Source: an uncultured Selenomonadales bacterium (GTDB lineage Bacteria; Bacillota; Negativicutes; Acidaminococcales; Acidaminococcaceae). From it: a stretch of DNA of 58,625 bases. The position numbers and the translations under genes were made by a program. The notes under the pieces are model-generated. The model was given only the letters and a program-made list of their open reading frames with translations, did no database searches and was not told the origin of the DNA. The stretch is from contig ONEW01000015.1 of assembly GCA_900316935.1 (NCBI GenBank), positions 1 through 58,625 on the forward strand, given 5' to 3'. Each line of letters opens with the position of its first letter. The first letter of the stretch is position 1. Shown here one piece after another: positions 46,187-54,802 of this stretch.

Positions 46187-46969
46187 ATGGACAAGACCTG
46201 TAAAACCGGATGCCGGTGGCTGGCCTTCCTGCTGGCGGCGCTGGTCCTGCTGCTGCCGCATACGGGCTCGGCGGCCGGGAAGACGGTTTTCGTCAATAAT
46301 GTATACGAACTGATGGAGGCCTTGGCGGACGATACGGAAATCGTGCTGGCACCGGGACGGTACAACATTTCGGAATGGGGGCGGGGCAATGAGGCGCAAA
46401 AGCTGGTCCATCCCTTTGGCTACAACGAACTCAGCCCGGCCGGCCTGTACCGGGACTATGGACTGGAAATCTGCGGGTTCCGGAACCTGGCCATCCGCGG
46501 GCGTGATACCGCTTCCGTGACGGCGGAAATCGTGCAGGAAGACCGGTACGAGCCCGTCCTGAATTTCCGGAACTGCCACGGACTGCAGCTCGCCAACCTC
46601 CGCGCCGGCCACGTTCAGGGAAAAGGCTACTGCAGCGGCGCCGTCCTCCACTTCGCCGAAACGTCCGGTGTGGAAATCCGGAATGCCGACCTGTACGGCT
46701 GCGGTACATACGGGTACGAAGCCCGGAACTGCCACGGCATCACCGTATACGACAGCGTGATCCGCGACTGCACCTACGGCCTGATTTCCGCCAGCAACTC
46801 CACGGACCTGCGCTGCCTGCGCACCACCTTCAAGGACACAAGGACGGACCTGCAGCTCCTGTGGATGGAATCCTCCCAGGTGGAGCTGACGGATTGTGTC
46901 TTCGACAATGTCTGCGGCCCCGTGAAAGGACTCCGTGTCTCGGCGGGCCTGCAGGGCAGCAACCAGTGA
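46187..46969 (+). CDS. Exported right-handed parallel beta-helix protein
   Basis: A 260-residue protein with a signal peptide (about 1-28, ending in GSAAG) and repeated short strands typical of pectate-lyase-type beta-helices: NVYELMEALADDTEIVLAPG, LAIRGRDTASVTAEIV, NFRNCHGLQLANLRAG, VEIRNADLYGCGTYGYEARN and HGITVYDSVIRDC. It probably acts outside the cytoplasm, as a surface or periplasmic carbohydrate- or envelope-linked protein; no catalytic residues can be assigned. The ATG at 46187, seven bases after AGGAGGG, is better placed than the one at 46181. It is first in an operon with the nucleotidase. Confidence 0.75.
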   Translation: MDKTCKTGCRWLAFLLAALVLLLPHTGSAAGKTVFVNNVYELMEALADDTEIVLAPGRYNISEWGRGNEAQKLVHPFGYNELSPAGLYRDYGLEICGFRNLAIRGRDTASVTAEIVQEDRYEPVLNFRNCHGLQLANLRAGHVQGKGYCSGAVLHFAETSGVEIRNADLYGCGTYGYEARNCHGITVYDSVIRDCTYGLISASNSTDLRCLRTTFKDTRTDLQLLWMESSQVELTDCVFDNVCGPVKGLRVSAGLQGSNQ

Positions 46970-46995
46970 CGACAGGGAAACGGAGGTAAGGAACC

Positions 46996-48615
46996 ATGAC
47001 AAAAGACAGACAATGGAGGAAACAGCTGGCCGGCCTGCTCCTGGGCGTACTGGCCCTTCTGTTCGTTTACCTGCCGGCCGGGCTGGCGGCGGATTTTTCG
47101 AAACTGGTCATCCTCCATACGAACGACACCCACGGCTTTGACATCCAAAGCGACGGCATTTACGGCATGGCGGCCGTGGCAGCGCTTAAAAAGGACTTCG
47201 AGGCCAAAGGGTACGATGTCCTGCTCCTGGATGCCGGCGACGCCATCCAGGACAACAACCTGGTGAACTACAGCAAAGGCAGGTCGGCCATCGCCATGAT
47301 GAACGCGGCGCGGTACGATGCCATGACCCTGGGCAACCACGAATTCGACTACGGGCAGGATGTCCTCCTGCAGCGGGTGAAGGAAGCGAAGTTCCCCGTC
47401 GTGTCGTGCAATGTCCTCGTCGACGCCTGGAACAGGCCCCTGGTCCGGGAAACCGCCGTTTTCCGGAAAGGCGGCGTCCGCATCGGCGTCATCGGCATGA
47501 CGACGCCGTCGACCGATACCTCGACCAATCCGAAGAATGTCGAGGGGCTTACGTTCCTGTCCGGACAGGCCCTGTTTGACAAAGTGCAGGGCCTGGCGGA
47601 CGGCCTGAAAGGGCAGGGCTGCGACCTGGTCATCGCCCTGGGCCACATGGGCAGCGAAGAAGGCAATGAAGGCAACCGCTCCGACGATGTATTGCAGCAC
47701 GTTACGGGCCTCGACATCTTTATCGACGGCCACGACCACAGCGTCAAGAACCGTTATATCGGCAAGGCCCTGCTGGCGGAAACGGGCAGTTACACGCACA
47801 ACATCGGCGTCATTCGCTGGCAGGAGGACCGCTGGACGGAAAAGTTCTCCCCGGCCGTGACCTTTACCGGACAGGATAAGGAAGTGCTGCGGATTGCCAA
47901 CAAGTACAACGCCGAAGTGCAGAAGGCCATGGGCCGCCAGGCCGGTACCGCGCCGTTCCTGCTGGACGGGTCCCGTGATCCCGGCGTACGCACCCGGGAG
48001 ACGAATCTCGGGGATTTTGTGGCGGACGCCTTCCTGTGGCAGGCCCGGACGGCCCTGAAACCGTACGGCCTCGACGTGGACGGGGCCATCGTCAACGGCG
48101 GCGGCCTGCGGAAGAGCATTCCCGCCGGCCCCGTCACGGTCGGCTCCGTAACGGCTGTGCTGCCCTACAACAACCAGCTCTTCCTCATGAAACTGAAAGG
48201 GGCCGTCCTGCTGGAAATCCTCGAAGCCGGATATTCCACGGCACCCGCGGCCAATGGCGCCTTCCCGCAGCTGGCAGGGATCAAGGTGACGGTCCGGACG
48301 GGCGTACCGTATGAAAAAGGGCGCCAGTATCCGAATTCCACCTACTTTGCCCCGGCGAAACCGGGCAGCCGCGTCACCGTGGAAGAAATCAACGGCAAGC
48401 CCTTTGACCCGGACAAGGAATACGTCCTCGCCGCGCCGGAGTTCCTCTGCCGCGGCGGCGATACCTACGGCGCCCTGGCAGAGGAAGGGGCGGCCGAAAT
48501 CCGCGGTACCGGCTACATCGATACGGACGCCGTCCTCAACTTCCTGGCGGAGCTGGGCGGCACCGTCGGGGAACCCTACGCGGAACCGGCCGGCCGGGTA
48601 CGGCTGGTGGAATAG
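46996..48615 (+). CDS. Exported 5'-nucleotidase/metallophosphoesterase (UshA-like)
   Basis: Removes phosphate from extracellular nucleotides. The 539-residue protein has a signal peptide (about 1-32), metallophosphatase motifs VILHTNDTHGFD, LLDAGDAIQ, LGNHEFDYG, LGHMGSEE and IDGHDHS, and a C-terminal substrate domain (NLGDFVADAF, VNGGGLRKSIPAG, LPYNNQLFLMKLKG). It could supply nucleosides to the exported hydrolase at 2027, whose promoter has a similar operator. GGAGGTAAGGAACC precedes the ATG. It ends in a 24-bp-period tandem repeat and a bidirectional terminator. Confidence 0.9.
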   Translation: MTKDRQWRKQLAGLLLGVLALLFVYLPAGLAADFSKLVILHTNDTHGFDIQSDGIYGMAAVAALKKDFEAKGYDVLLLDAGDAIQDNNLVNYSKGRSAIAMMNAARYDAMTLGNHEFDYGQDVLLQRVKEAKFPVVSCNVLVDAWNRPLVRETAVFRKGGVRIGVIGMTTPSTDTSTNPKNVEGLTFLSGQALFDKVQGLADGLKGQGCDLVIALGHMGSEEGNEGNRSDDVLQHVTGLDIFIDGHDHSVKNRYIGKALLAETGSYTHNIGVIRWQEDRWTEKFSPAVTFTGQDKEVLRIANKYNAEVQKAMGRQAGTAPFLLDGSRDPGVRTRETNLGDFVADAFLWQARTALKPYGLDVDGAIVNGGGLRKSIPAGPVTVGSVTAVLPYNNQLFLMKLKGAVLLEILEAGYSTAPAANGAFPQLAGIKVTVRTGVPYEKGRQYPNSTYFAPAKPGSRVTVEEINGKPFDPDKEYVLAAPEFLCRGGDTYGALAEEGAAEIRGTGYIDTDAVLNFLAELGGTVGEPYAEPAGRVRLVE

Positions 48616-48654
48616 GCACCCTGACGAAAAGCGGAATAGGCACCCTGACGAAAA
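48609..48654. repeat. 22-bp tandem repeat at the end of the nucleotidase gene
   Basis: Two identical copies (48609-48630 and 48633-48654), beginning GGAATAGGCACC and ending GACGAAAA, with period 24. The first contains the nucleotidase stop codon TAG. It looks like a recent local duplication. Confidence 0.9.
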
Positions 48655-48690
48655 AAAGGATTGCGGCCTCCTAGAGGCCGCAATCCTTTT
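48651..48690. terminator. Bidirectional intrinsic terminator between nucleotidase and regulator genes
   Basis: A stem of about 14 bp (AAGGATTGCGGCCT with its complement, 48656-48688) has seven T on the minus side and four on the plus side. It separates the convergent nucleotidase and response-regulator genes. Confidence 0.92.
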
Positions 48691-48702
48691 CCTTTTCCTG
48701 CC

Positions 48703-49326
48703 TTACGATTTCACGTTGATATAGCCCTTGTTCGCCGCTTCGATGGCGAGCTGCAGCAGCGTCTTGAAGCCCGTTTTGGCCAGCATCTTGTTGATGTGGA
48801 AATTGATGGTGCTGTCGCTGATGAAGAGCTCCTTCGCCATCTCGCGCCGCGTCAGTCCCGCCGAATACAGGCGCAGGATCTCCAGCTCCCGTTCGGTCAG
48901 GGAGCACTGGGCCGCGCCGAAGGTCATGGTGTTCCGCGAGACATCGGGATAGCGGTGCTCTCCGGCCATGGTGGCGCGGATGCATTCGACGAACTCCTCC
49001 ATGGACGACGTCTTGTAGAGGAAACTGTCGGCGCCGGCCTCCTTGCCGCGCTCCAGGAAATTGAGTTCCGGAAATCCCGTCATCAGGATGACCTTGATGG
49101 CGGGGTCCGCCTTTTTGATCCGCGCCGTGGCGTAAATGCCCAGAATGTCGCCGTCAGCGCAGATATCCATGAGGACGCAGTCCGGGTGCCACATGCGGCA
49201 CGCCAGGTCCGCGGCCCCGGCATCGGCAATGGCTGCGACGACGCGGATGTCTTCGTAATTGTGCATGGCGCTCGTAAAGGTGTCCAGCAGGATTTGCTGG
49301 TCCTCCACAATCAATACCTTGATCAT
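48703..49326 (-). CDS. NarL/FixJ-type response regulator
   Basis: A 207-residue regulator. The receiver domain has VEDQ near the N-terminus, the phospho-acceptor Asp54 in VLMDIC and Lys in FLYKTSS. The LuxR-type helix-turn-helix is LTERELEILRLYSAGLTRRE then SDSTINFHINKMLAKTG. It should bind an inverted repeat as a dimer; the palindromes at 46023, 53243 and 3239 are candidates. It follows the histidine kinase gene after 58 bp. AGGAATAGGGAA precedes the ATG. Confidence 0.92.
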   Translation of the reverse strand: MIKVLIVEDQQILLDTFTSAMHNYEDIRVVAAIADAGAADLACRMWHPDCVLMDICADGDILGIYATARIKKADPAIKVILMTGFPELNFLERGKEAGADSFLYKTSSMEEFVECIRATMAGEHRYPDVSRNTMTFGAAQCSLTERELEILRLYSAGLTRREMAKELFISDSTINFHINKMLAKTGFKTLLQLAIEAANKGYINVKS

Positions 49327-49384
49327 TTCCCTATTCCTCCCCGCTTCCTGATTCCTCCGTCCCCTTCCCTTTCCAATCCTGCCG

Positions 49385-50794
49385 TCACGCCGGCGGCCGT
49401 TCCGTTTCGCAATGGATCCGGAAGAGGGGCCGGTGTCCGACGCGCAGGACGCCGCCGAGACTTTCCATGCGCTCCCGCATGCCCGTCAGGCCCGTGCCGA
49501 ACCGGGGCGGCGCTGCCGTACCGCCGCCGTTGTCGAACAAATCCAGGGTATACCGGCCCCGCGTTCCGGCCAGGCGGATGACGACCTTGTCGCAATGGCC
49601 GTGGCGCACGGCATTGGTCAGGCCTTCGCGGATGATGTCCACAAAGGCTTCGGCCGTCCTTGCGTCTTCGGGCAGTTTGCCATGGCAATGCACGGTAATC
49701 CCGATTTTGCGGTACGTGGACAATATATTGGACAGCACGGTTTCCGGCTTGCTTGCGCGGGACATCTTCATTTCGCGGATGACCTCGTCCAGCAGCGGCG
49801 CGACGCGGGCAGCGGCCCCGCCGGCGTCCGTGTCGATCAGGTGCTGCACCAGGGCCAGGCGCTGGCCCAGCAGGTCGTGGATGAAGAAGCGGATCTTCGT
49901 CGCCACCTGTTCCTGCGTGATTTCTTCCAGGCGCCCCAACAGGTCCTTGATTTTCCCGCCCTGTTCCGCCAGCAGGGCGTTCTGCTCCTGGAGCTGCCGG
50001 TTGACAGCGTCCTCGGCCGTGACATCTTTCACGAGGATCTGCGTCATGGGGCCGTCCGGCGTCTGCAGTTCCGAACGGCTGAGCAGGACGGCCTGCCCGT
50101 CGGGAAAGCGCAGGAACAGCTCCATGCCGAGGCGCTGGAGGGCGAGGCACCGGTCCGGCGGGCAGGTGGCGGCATCGTGCCAGAAGTGGCGCAGGTCGCC
50201 GTAATACCGGCCGAAGCGCTGGTAACACAAATCGAGGAAGGCTGTGTTGGCGAGGAAGATGTTCCCGTCTTTCCGGGCAAAGGCGAGGCCCAGGGGCAGG
50301 TTGTCCATGGCCGCCTTGATGGTGTGGGGCGTCAGGAGGTCCCGGCGCTGGTGCCAGAGGAGGCGCGCCGCGAAAAACTCCCGCAGGGTCCACAGGACGA
50401 GGGCTGCCGCCAGGCCCGGCCAGCCCAGGCGTGCCATAACGCCGGGCAGGGTGAGGACGACCGCGGCGGCCAGGCACAAGTCCCTGGGCAGGCAGCGCTG
50501 CTCCAGGGCGAGGGTGGCCAGGGCAGCGGCGCCGGCGGCATAGCGCCAGCCTGTCAGGGACGGCAGGATCAGTCCGCCCAGGTAACGCGCTTGCAGCGGT
50601 TGGGCCAGGAGGGGATAGACGAACAGGATGGCAAAGACCAGCAGGATCCCTTCCCGGAGCAGTCCGGCACGGTGCCGCCGGTCCCCCAGGTGCGGGGCCT
50701 CGGTCAGGAGAAAGGCCTGCAGGCAGACCAGGAAGCAGCCGTACAGCAGGAGGAGCCGGTGCCAGGGCGCGTCGAGGAAATAGAGGTCTGTCAT
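49385..50794 (-). CDS. Membrane sensor histidine kinase, NarX/DesK-like
   Basis: A 469-residue kinase: about five or six N-terminal helices (residues 12-145), a PAS-like domain (160-262), a coiled coil (265-300), then the dimerisation box IRFFIHDLLGQRLALV with the likely phospho-acceptor His306. The catalytic domain has EGLTNAVRHG (N box), DNGGG (G1) and GTGLTGMRERM (G2). The HD-LLGQ box differs from the usual HDxLGQ only slightly. It overlaps the upstream sensor gene by four bases (ATGA), and the response regulator follows. Signal unknown. Confidence 0.9.
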   Translation of the reverse strand: MTDLYFLDAPWHRLLLLYGCFLVCLQAFLLTEAPHLGDRRHRAGLLREGILLVFAILFVYPLLAQPLQARYLGGLILPSLTGWRYAAGAAALATLALEQRCLPRDLCLAAAVVLTLPGVMARLGWPGLAAALVLWTLREFFAARLLWHQRRDLLTPHTIKAAMDNLPLGLAFARKDGNIFLANTAFLDLCYQRFGRYYGDLRHFWHDAATCPPDRCLALQRLGMELFLRFPDGQAVLLSRSELQTPDGPMTQILVKDVTAEDAVNRQLQEQNALLAEQGGKIKDLLGRLEEITQEQVATKIRFFIHDLLGQRLALVQHLIDTDAGGAAARVAPLLDEVIREMKMSRASKPETVLSNILSTYRKIGITVHCHGKLPEDARTAEAFVDIIREGLTNAVRHGHCDKVVIRLAGTRGRYTLDLFDNGGGTAAPPRFGTGLTGMRERMESLGGVLRVGHRPLFRIHCETERPPA

Positions 50795-53124
50795 GGCGCG
50801 GGCCTCCTTTCTTCTTCCGGTTTCAGGGTGACATATAATGTCGCCGAGTCGTCCTCGTCAAACTCCGTCCGGCAGGACGCCCACTCCTTGCGGCGGGCGA
50901 TGGTGCGGCCGGCCGCGGCGAGGATGCCTGCCAGGCCCGGACTGGCAAGGCACACCAGACGCAGGGCGCCGCCGGTTTCCACCAGGCTCAGGAGGACCGT
51001 TTCCCCGGGAAGGCGGCTGCAGCTTTCCAGCAGGAACTCCGCGAGGTCGTACAGGACCAGGGCGTCGCCGGCCGCCAGCAGGGGACGGTCAAGACGGTAT
51101 GTGCAGGCGCTCTGCAGGCCGGCTGCGGTGAAAGAATCGCAGCTTTCCCGCAGGGCCATCATGAACTCGAGGGGTTTGACCGTACCCTGGCCTTTGGACG
51201 AAAGCAGCAGGACGCAGCGCTTTTTGAGATACACGATGAGGCAGCTCACCAGGCGCATGATGCGCTTCTGCCCGGTCCGGTCCAGGTCCCGCCGTTCCAA
51301 TTGCCCCGTGAGGACGCGTACGGCGTGGCTTTTGGATTCGCAGATGGCGGCCAGTTCCGCAAAGAGGCGGTTCTGCTGCTGCAGCGTCAGGTAGCGGGAG
51401 CGGATTTCCCGGCGCCGGCGGAGCAGGCGGACATAGCGCGACAAGGTGCGGTTGCTCAGATCCAGGGAATGGCGCAGGCGGCGGATTTCCGACAGGTCTT
51501 CCTGCCACCAGAAAGAGCCCCTGTCCAGCGGGAGGCAGTGGAGGACCAGGCCCGATTCCGGCGGATGGGGCCGGGGCAGGATGCCGTAGACCGTGTGTCC
51601 CGCGGCATCGCAGATGGCCATGGAGACCGTGGCACAGTCGAAGGCCCGCTCGTAGCCCCGGTTGACGGGAAGCAGGTACAGATAATCCGACACGGCGGCG
51701 AAGGCGAGGCAGCCCCAGATGAGGACGAGGCACGTGTCCCAATGGCGGGCGCTTGCAAGATTCATGCCGTAGCAGAAATGGTACGCCAGTTCCAGGCTCA
51801 GGATGAGCGCCGGCAGGGCGTATTTCCACTGCAGGACCGCCCCGGCATCAGCCCTTTCCCCGGTCCCGTCCGGCCTCTTCCGGGGGTGGCGGACCATGGC
51901 GCAGCTGTTGCGCACGAGGAGGAGGAAGGCGGCGCAGAACTGGGCCGCCAGGAAGCACTTGATGAGGGAGCCCTCCAGCGTGATTTCGTACACATTGCTG
52001 CCCAGCGTGGGCCCCAGGGGAAACGCGGCAAAGGCTTCCGTCAGGTCATTGGTGAGGATGACCAGGCACACGGCCCCGTCCAGGGCGGCCAGACCCTTCC
52101 ACCACGAAGGCACGCGGAAGTCGCCGTGCTGCCGGGTCATGTAGTAAATGGCCAGGAGCAGGGACAGGGCGATGAGGAAGTAGGGCGGATAGAAGGCGTA
52201 CCAGAGGAACCGGTTCAGCGGCGAGGTTTCGTCCGTGTACAGTTTGAAGAACCGCACCAGGGCCAGCAGCACCAGGGAGCCTTCGGCAAGGCGGGCCGCC
52301 AGCAGGACATTCCGCCGCTGGGTATGGTGCTGCAGGAAGCCGAAGACGAGGAAGATGGCCGCGAAGGTGACCAGGTAAGCCGCAATCAGGCTGGTGCGGC
52401 CGTTCCGGGCCCAGACACGGTAGCGGGCCACGTGGCGCCGCAGCAGGGCCGGCAGGGCCAGACAGGTGGCTTCGAAGGTTTCGGGATCTTCCAGGTCTGT
52501 CTGCGGCGGCCGGGCGTTGCCCCCGGCCAGGGGCCGGTCGCTCAGCAGGCCCCGGGTCACGTGCAGGGGATGGGTCCGGGGCGTGACCAGGACCAGGTGG
52601 TTCCGGTCCTGGAGCTGGCGCCGCCGTTCCGCTTCGGACCGGAACAGGATTTCCACGGGGAAAGGCGCCGGCGCGACAGCGGAATGGTCCCGGCTGTATT
52701 CCCGGCCCCGGTAGTGGACCACGAGGCGCCCGTCCTGCCACAGTTCCGTCAGGAGGGACAGGACATCCTGTTCGCGGCAGCTGCCCCGGAGGGCCAGCGT
52801 CAGGGCCAGGATCCCCGACTTCCAGTCGGCATCGCCGTCTTCGATGCCGATGACGGCCCGGCTGCGGTACAGATCCTGCCAGTCCGAGATCTCTTCCTGG
52901 CAGAGGCCGCGGTTGACGAGGAAGACGATGTCGTCGATTTCCCGGGGATACCAGTACAGGGGCTGTCCCTGCCGGACGAGCAGCACGGCTTCCGAATCCC
53001 GGGCCGGAAGGGGTCCGGCGCCTGCCGGCCGGGCCGGGCACAGCAGGCACAGGGCGCAGAAAAGCAGCAGGGCAAGGCGGATGTACCTTGCCGCCACGTC
53101 CGCAAAAAAGCCGCGCCTCTCCAT
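50791..53124 (-). CDS. Multi-pass sensor with degenerate kinase-like C-terminus
   Basis: A 777-residue protein. Signal peptide (about 1-36); extracytoplasmic domain of ~200 residues, with short segments reminiscent of periplasmic binding proteins (LVNRGLCQEEISDWQDLYR); about eight helices between residues 240 and 520; a cytoplasmic helical region without an obvious phospho-acceptor His (SNRTLSRYVRLLRRRREI); and a C-terminal part reminiscent of a GHKL fold (YDLAEFLLESCSRLPGETV) that lacks the usual N-box Asn and G-boxes. I infer a signal-input partner, not an active kinase. The ATG at 53124 follows GGAGGAAGG. It overlaps the histidine kinase gene. Confidence 0.7.
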   Translation of the reverse strand: MERRGFFADVAARYIRLALLLFCALCLLCPARPAGAGPLPARDSEAVLLVRQGQPLYWYPREIDDIVFLVNRGLCQEEISDWQDLYRSRAVIGIEDGDADWKSGILALTLALRGSCREQDVLSLLTELWQDGRLVVHYRGREYSRDHSAVAPAPFPVEILFRSEAERRRQLQDRNHLVLVTPRTHPLHVTRGLLSDRPLAGGNARPPQTDLEDPETFEATCLALPALLRRHVARYRVWARNGRTSLIAAYLVTFAAIFLVFGFLQHHTQRRNVLLAARLAEGSLVLLALVRFFKLYTDETSPLNRFLWYAFYPPYFLIALSLLLAIYYMTRQHGDFRVPSWWKGLAALDGAVCLVILTNDLTEAFAAFPLGPTLGSNVYEITLEGSLIKCFLAAQFCAAFLLLVRNSCAMVRHPRKRPDGTGERADAGAVLQWKYALPALILSLELAYHFCYGMNLASARHWDTCLVLIWGCLAFAAVSDYLYLLPVNRGYERAFDCATVSMAICDAAGHTVYGILPRPHPPESGLVLHCLPLDRGSFWWQEDLSEIRRLRHSLDLSNRTLSRYVRLLRRRREIRSRYLTLQQQNRLFAELAAICESKSHAVRVLTGQLERRDLDRTGQKRIMRLVSCLIVYLKKRCVLLLSSKGQGTVKPLEFMMALRESCDSFTAAGLQSACTYRLDRPLLAAGDALVLYDLAEFLLESCSRLPGETVLLSLVETGGALRLVCLASPGLAGILAAAGRTIARRKEWASCRTEFDEDDSATLYVTLKPEEERRPAP

Positions 53125-53186
53125 GGTTCCTTCCTCCGTCCGATTTTTCCGGTCTGGCCGGGTTCCATTCGGGTTCCATTTATGTA

Positions 53187-53216
53187 ATGATACTACGGAA
53201 GGCACCCTTTCGGCAA
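53187..53216 (-). promoter_or_regulatory. Promoter of the sensor-kinase-regulator operon
   Basis: TTGCCG (53216-53211) and TATCAT (53192-53187) on the minus strand, 18 bp apart, 63 bp before the sensor start. The palindrome at 53243-53259 lies directly upstream of this promoter and could influence it too. Confidence 0.5.
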
Positions 53217-53242
53217 AGAAATCCGCGCTTCTTCCCCAAAGA

Positions 53243-53287
53243 CTGAGGAATTCCTTAGGCCGGCCGGCCCCCCTTTCCTGCTACAAT
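53243..53287 (+). promoter_or_regulatory. Promoter with inverted-repeat operator upstream of SPFH operon
   Basis: CTGAGGAATTCCTTAGG (53243-53259) is followed after 22 bp by TACAAT (53282-53287). There is no -35 hexamer at the normal position, which suggests an activator-dependent promoter. It agrees with 46023-46039 in 16 of 17 bases and has identical spacing; ATGAA follows the -10 in both. Confidence 0.72.
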
Positions 53288-53368
53288 GAAACCGGAAAAG
53301 TGGAACCATTCCGTCCAGACAAGGAAATGGAAACAGAGTCCCCTCAGTCAGCAAAAAGGAGGAAGACC

Positions 53369-54724
53369 ATGGGTTTGATTAAAGCAGCATTGGGTGCCGC
53401 CGGCGGTGTATTGGGCGATCAATGGAAAGAGTTCATCTATTGCGAAGGCATGCCGGCCGATGTCCTGATGACGAAAGGCCGGAAACGGACCTCGAGCCAG
53501 GGGCGCAGCTCCAACACTACGGCCGAGGACAACGTCATTTCCAACGGCTCCGTCATCGTCGTCAATAACGGCCAGTGCATGATGATTGTGGAAAACGGCA
53601 AGGTCGTGGATGTGTGCGCCGAACCGGGGCAGTATACCTATGACCAGTCTTCGGAACCGTCCCTCTTCACCGGCGGCCTGAACAAGGACAGCGTCGTCGC
53701 CGTCTTCAAGCAGGTGGGCCGGCGCTTCACCTTCGGCGGCGATCCCGGCAAGGACCAGCGCGTCTATTTCTTCAACACGAAAGAAATCATCGGCAACAAG
53801 TACGGTACGCCGAGCGAAATCCCCTTCCGCACCGTCGACGATACGACGCACCTGAGCCTGACGGTGCGCATCCGCTGCTTCGGCGAATACAGCTACCGGA
53901 TCATGGACCCCATCCTGTTCTACACCCACGTCGTCGGCAACGAGTCGGACGAATATCGCCGCAGCCAGATTGACAGCCAGCTGAAATCGGAACTGCTGAC
54001 GGCCCTCCAGCCGGCGTTTGCCAAAATCTCGGCCCAGCGGATCGATTACACGGAACTGCCGGGACGCACGTTCGAGCTGGCCGATGCCCTGAACGAAGTC
54101 CTGTCCAAGCGGTGGCGCGAGCTGCGCGGCATCGAGATTGTCTCCTTCGGTGTCAACAGCGTCAAGGCGAACGAAGAGGACGAAGCGAAGATCCAGAAGA
54201 TCCAGATGGGCATGGCCACGGCGAATCCGGCCATGGCCGCCGGTGTGCTGGCCGATGCCCAGGCAGACTTCCTGCGGTCCGTCGGGACCAACGAAGGCGG
54301 CGGCCCGGCCATGGCCTTTATGGGCATGGGCATGGCGAACGCCACGGGCAACAACATCGCCGGCCTGTTCAACCAGGCGCAGGCCGCACAGGCCGCACAG
54401 ACGCCGCAGACCGTGCAGACGCCGCAGGGAGCCCCTGCTCCCGCCCAGGGTGGCTGGGACTGCCGCTGCGGACAGAAAGGCAACACGGGGAAATTCTGCA
54501 TCAACTGCGGGAACCCGAAACCGGAACCGGCCGCCGGCTGGTCCTGCCCGTCCTGCAGCACGGTGAACCAGGGCAGGTTCTGCATGAACTGCGGGACCAA
54601 AAAACCGGCGGACGCACCGCTGTACCGCTGCGACAAATGCGGCTGGCAGCCCCCGGATCCCCACCATCCGCCCAAGTTCTGCCCGCAGTGCGGCGATCCC
54701 TTTGACGACAACGACAAGATGTGA
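53369..54724 (+). CDS. SPFH-domain protein with C-terminal zinc ribbons (virion-core-like family)
   Basis: A 451-residue cytoplasmic protein: an SPFH/band-7-like domain (about 20-290, including YCEGMPADVLMTKG, CMMIVENGKVVDVC and the FRTVDDTTHLSLTVRIRC strand region), a Gly/Met/Gln-rich linker with QAAQAAQTPQTVQTPQG, and three zinc ribbons (CRCGQKGNTGKFCINCG, CPSCSTVNQGRFCMNCG, YRCDKCGW to FCPQCG). Databases name such proteins virion core protein-like, but they are chromosomal; function unproven, probably envelope-linked scaffolding. AAAAAGGAGG precedes the ATG. It heads a five-gene operon. Confidence 0.85.
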   Translation: MGLIKAALGAAGGVLGDQWKEFIYCEGMPADVLMTKGRKRTSSQGRSSNTTAEDNVISNGSVIVVNNGQCMMIVENGKVVDVCAEPGQYTYDQSSEPSLFTGGLNKDSVVAVFKQVGRRFTFGGDPGKDQRVYFFNTKEIIGNKYGTPSEIPFRTVDDTTHLSLTVRIRCFGEYSYRIMDPILFYTHVVGNESDEYRRSQIDSQLKSELLTALQPAFAKISAQRIDYTELPGRTFELADALNEVLSKRWRELRGIEIVSFGVNSVKANEEDEAKIQKIQMGMATANPAMAAGVLADAQADFLRSVGTNEGGGPAMAFMGMGMANATGNNIAGLFNQAQAAQAAQTPQTVQTPQGAPAPAQGGWDCRCGQKGNTGKFCINCGNPKPEPAAGWSCPSCSTVNQGRFCMNCGTKKPADAPLYRCDKCGWQPPDPHHPPKFCPQCGDPFDDNDKM

Positions 54725-54802
54725 CCAGGCCATCCTTCCGATTCCGCGGAGAAGGCAGGAGCCTGATGGCCAGGGAAACATGAAAAAGACGGGAGGTACG
54801 TT

